In this document: positions 6,216 to 7,787 of the stretch, piece after piece
Numbering within the stretch: the stretch's first letter is position 1
Layout: the number at the start of each line of letters is the position of its first letter
Origin: Campylobacteraceae bacterium
GTDB taxonomy: Bacteria; Campylobacterota; Campylobacteria; Campylobacterales; Sulfurovaceae
NCBI GenBank assembly: GCA_026982175.1
Contig: JALSHP010000382.1
Location: forward strand, 1 to 7,787
Direction of reading: 5' to 3'
Length of the DNA: 7,787 nucleotides
Translations under genes and position numbers: made by a program
Notes under the pieces: generated by a model
What the model saw: only the letters and a program-made list of their open reading frames with translations
Database searches by the model: none
Told to the model about the DNA's origin: nothing

Positions 6216-7735
6216 TGAAAGTAAATGTAACAGGTGAGCATATCGCCTTAGATGAGATTGCTAAGGCAAATGGGGTTGAGCTATCGGCAACAAAAGAGTT
6301 TCAAGCCAAAGTGAACAAAGCACATGATTTTTTAGTTGGTGAGATTAAAAGTGGTAAACCAATTTACGGTGTGACCACAGGTTATGGAGAGTCTGGTAAA
6401 AACTATTTGCTTTATGATGAAGCCAAAATATTACAAATCAATCTTTTTAGATTTCATGGTTGTGGTGTGGGTCGAAATTTAAGTGAAGAAGAGTCTTTTT
6501 ACATGACACTCATTCGCATGATTAGCCTCTCAAAAGGATACTCTGGAATTTCATATAATCTTCTAAAACGTTTAGAACTTATGGTCAATGAACGTATTTT
6601 ACCTGTTGTTCCAGAACAAGGGAGCGTGGGAGCAAGTGGTGACTTAACACCACTTTCATACCTAGCAGCAGCCATTGCAGGAGAGCGTGAAGTTTTCTAC
6701 CAAGGTAAAATTAGAAAAACAGCAGACGTTTACAAAGAGTTAAATATTGAACCGTATATAATGCAACCTAAAGAGACTTTAGCCATCATGAATGGAACGG
6801 CTACAATGTCGGCAATTGCGACACATAGTATGAAACGTTTTGAAACTTTTATGGGCGCATACACAAGCTTTATTGCAGGTATTTTTGAACTCCTTAATGC
6901 TGATGATACTCCTCTTCAGCCACTCGTACATGAGGTAAAACCTTTTGAGGGTCAAATCTCCATTGCCAAAGAGATTTTGGCGAAAATTGAGGGAACAAAG
7001 CTCACCCATTCAAGAGAAGAGCGTTATGACGACTTTTTTAACGAAGATTCTTTAAACATTCAAGACCGTTACTCAATTCGTTGTACCCCACAAGTTCTTG
7101 GCGTTGTTATGGACAATCTTACGATGTCTAAAAAATGGGTAGAGACTGAAATCAACGCGGTTAATGACAATCCAGTTATTGACGGTGAAAACGAAAAAAT
7201 CTACACCACAGGAAACTTCTACGGTGGCTATGTTGCACACGCAATGGACACCCTTAGAATTTCTGTTGCCAATGTCGCTGATTTGTTAGACAAACAGTTT
7301 GCCATCTTAGTCGATCACAAATACAATCGTGGTTTAGGTGAAAACTTAAAGCTTAGTGACAAAAACTATTTCCACGGTTTTAAAGCGATGCAAATTACGC
7401 TAAGTTCACTTTCAGCAGATGTGATGATGAACATCACCCCAGCTTCTGTCTTTTCACGTCCAACGGAGTCGATGAACCAAGACAAAGTAAGCATGGGAAC
7501 AACAGCTGCCATTCACTTTAAAAACCAACTACCAAACCTTGAAAATATGTTAGCCATCGCCATGATGGGACTTGCACAAGCAGTGGATATTCGAGAGAAA
7601 AAAGGCATCTCTCCTCATCTTGAAAAAGTTTATAATACGCTTAGAGAAGAGATAGAACCTTTGGTAGAAGACAGACGTATGGATTTTGATATTGCTAAAG
7701 TTGTTGATTTGATTCGTTCTGGGAAATTGGGATAA
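6215..7735 (+). CDS. Aromatic amino acid/histidine ammonia-lyase (HAL/PAL/TAL family), likely aryl starter supply
   Basis: The product is 506 aa, full length for the family. The self-forming MIO cofactor triad Ala140-Ser141-Gly142 sits in G-S-V-G-A-S-G-D-L-T-P-L. Other conserved parts are the mobile-loop tyrosine in I-Y-G-V-T-T-G-Y-G (Y51), N-G-T near 193, Q-D-R-Y near 283, G-N-F-Y-G-G near 333 and N-Q-D-K-V-S-M-G near 421. These enzymes remove ammonia from His, Phe or Tyr to give urocanate, cinnamate or coumarate. The selectivity pair reads Phe80-His81 (R-F-H-G-C-G-V-G). By eye alignment the classical pairs are His-Leu for TAL, Phe-Leu for PAL and Ser-His for HAL. No hutU, hutI or hutG is near, while an ACP and acyltransferases are, so I favour a cinnamate or coumarate starter unit for an aryl polyene. 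Substrate is not proven. The gene is the last of the plus arm in this window and is followed directly by a palindrome. Confidence 0.88.
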   Translation: MKVNVTGEHIALDEIAKANGVELSATKEFQAKVNKAHDFLVGEIKSGKPIYGVTTGYGESGKNYLLYDEAKILQINLFRFHGCGVGRNLSEEESFYMTLIRMISLSKGYSGISYNLLKRLELMVNERILPVVPEQGSVGASGDLTPLSYLAAAIAGEREVFYQGKIRKTADVYKELNIEPYIMQPKETLAIMNGTATMSAIATHSMKRFETFMGAYTSFIAGIFELLNADDTPLQPLVHEVKPFEGQISIAKEILAKIEGTKLTHSREERYDDFFNEDSLNIQDRYSIRCTPQVLGVVMDNLTMSKKWVETEINAVNDNPVIDGENEKIYTTGNFYGGYVAHAMDTLRISVANVADLLDKQFAILVDHKYNRGLGENLKLSDKNYFHGFKAMQITLSSLSADVMMNITPASVFSRPTESMNQDKVSMGTTAAIHFKNQLPNLENMLAIAMMGLAQAVDIREKKGISPHLEKVYNTLREEIEPLVEDRRMDFDIAKVVDLIRSGKLG

Positions 7736-7761
7736 GTAGGTCGGGTTCTCCGTAACCCGAC
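7736..7761 (+). repeat. GTAG-headed REP-like palindrome, possible RAYT-associated element
   Basis: Immediately after the lyase stop codon the sequence reads GTAG, then GTCGGGTT, a six-base loop CTCCGT, and AACCCGAC: a perfect 8-bp stem that is G+C-rich against an A/T-rich background. Bacterial REP elements mobilised by RAYT (IS200/IS605-like) transposases have a conserved 5' tetranucleotide such as GTAG followed by a hairpin, which matches. No T-tract follows, so a standard intrinsic terminator is less likely, though the hairpin may still protect the mRNA 3' end. Only one copy is visible before the window ends. Confidence 0.65.
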
Positions 7762-7787
7762 ATTTACGTGGCATGAAATGAAAGCTT

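Noticed and set aside
6779..7009. 76-aa minus-strand frame opposite the ammonia-lyase
   Set aside because: Antisense of conserved lyase codons; Cys-rich composition is a by-product of the complement, not a metal-binding protein.
6215..7735. Reading the lyase as HutH of histidine utilisation
   Set aside because: No other hut genes adjoin it, its selectivity pair is not Ser-His, and it is translationally coupled to an acyltransferase gene. Histidine remains a possible substrate but is not the best reading.
7550..7774. 74-aa minus-strand frame covering the lyase end and the palindrome
   Set aside because: Antisense shadow that begins within the REP-like region; no start signals or domain.
1..7787. 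CRISPR arrays, tRNA or rRNA genes, insertion sequences, toxin-antitoxin or phage genes
   Set aside because: No spaced direct repeats, cloverleaf-like segments, transposase or phage motifs were seen; apart from the REP-like palindrome and the divergent promoter region the window is almost fully coding.

Overview
The window looks like part of an aryl-polyene (APE/flexirubin-type) pigment-lipid locus from an AT-rich Gram-negative bacterium. A member of Campylobacterota (Sulfurimonas, Sulfurovum or Arcobacter-like) is my best guess. This rests on strong A/T bias, tight gene packing, -10 boxes preceded by T-rich tracts without a clear -35, and abundant Lys, Phe, Ile and Asn. No taxonomic marker gene is present, so the assignment is inference.

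Layout from left to right: (1) positions 2-103 hold the C-terminal end of a thioredoxin-fold-like protein, followed by a gene for an unrecognised secreted protein (132-749). (2) Converging on it is a five-gene minus-strand operon. In order of transcription it encodes an acyl carrier protein (4878-4636), a COG4648-type membrane protein (4629-4090), a PlsC-type acyltransferase (4109-3351), a LolA-like periplasmic carrier (3350-2865) and an MMPL/RND exporter (2896-764). Three of the four junctions overlap or abut. (3) A roughly 125-bp divergent promoter region (4879-5003) separates this from a plus-strand arm encoding a c-type cytochrome lipoprotein (5004-5339), an LpxL/HtrB-like acyltransferase (5358-6215) and an aromatic amino acid/histidine ammonia-lyase family enzyme (6215-7735). 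(4) Directly after the lyase stop codon is a GTAG-headed perfect palindrome that looks like a REP element of the kind mobilised by RAYT transposases.

The genes fit one model. The ammonia-lyase would make a cinnamate-type aryl starter, and the ACP would carry the growing chain. The two acyltransferases would move the product onto a lipid, and the LolA-like protein with the MMPL pump would carry the lipid to the outer membrane. The elongating enzymes (ketosynthases, ketoreductase, dehydratases, aryl-ACP ligase) are not in the window, so the product cannot be stated. Points that merit attention are a Phe-His selectivity pair in the ammonia-lyase, an Ala in place of the catalytic acid in the HX4D/E motif of the LpxL-like enzyme, a Met-free haem lipoprotein in the locus, and the REP palindrome.
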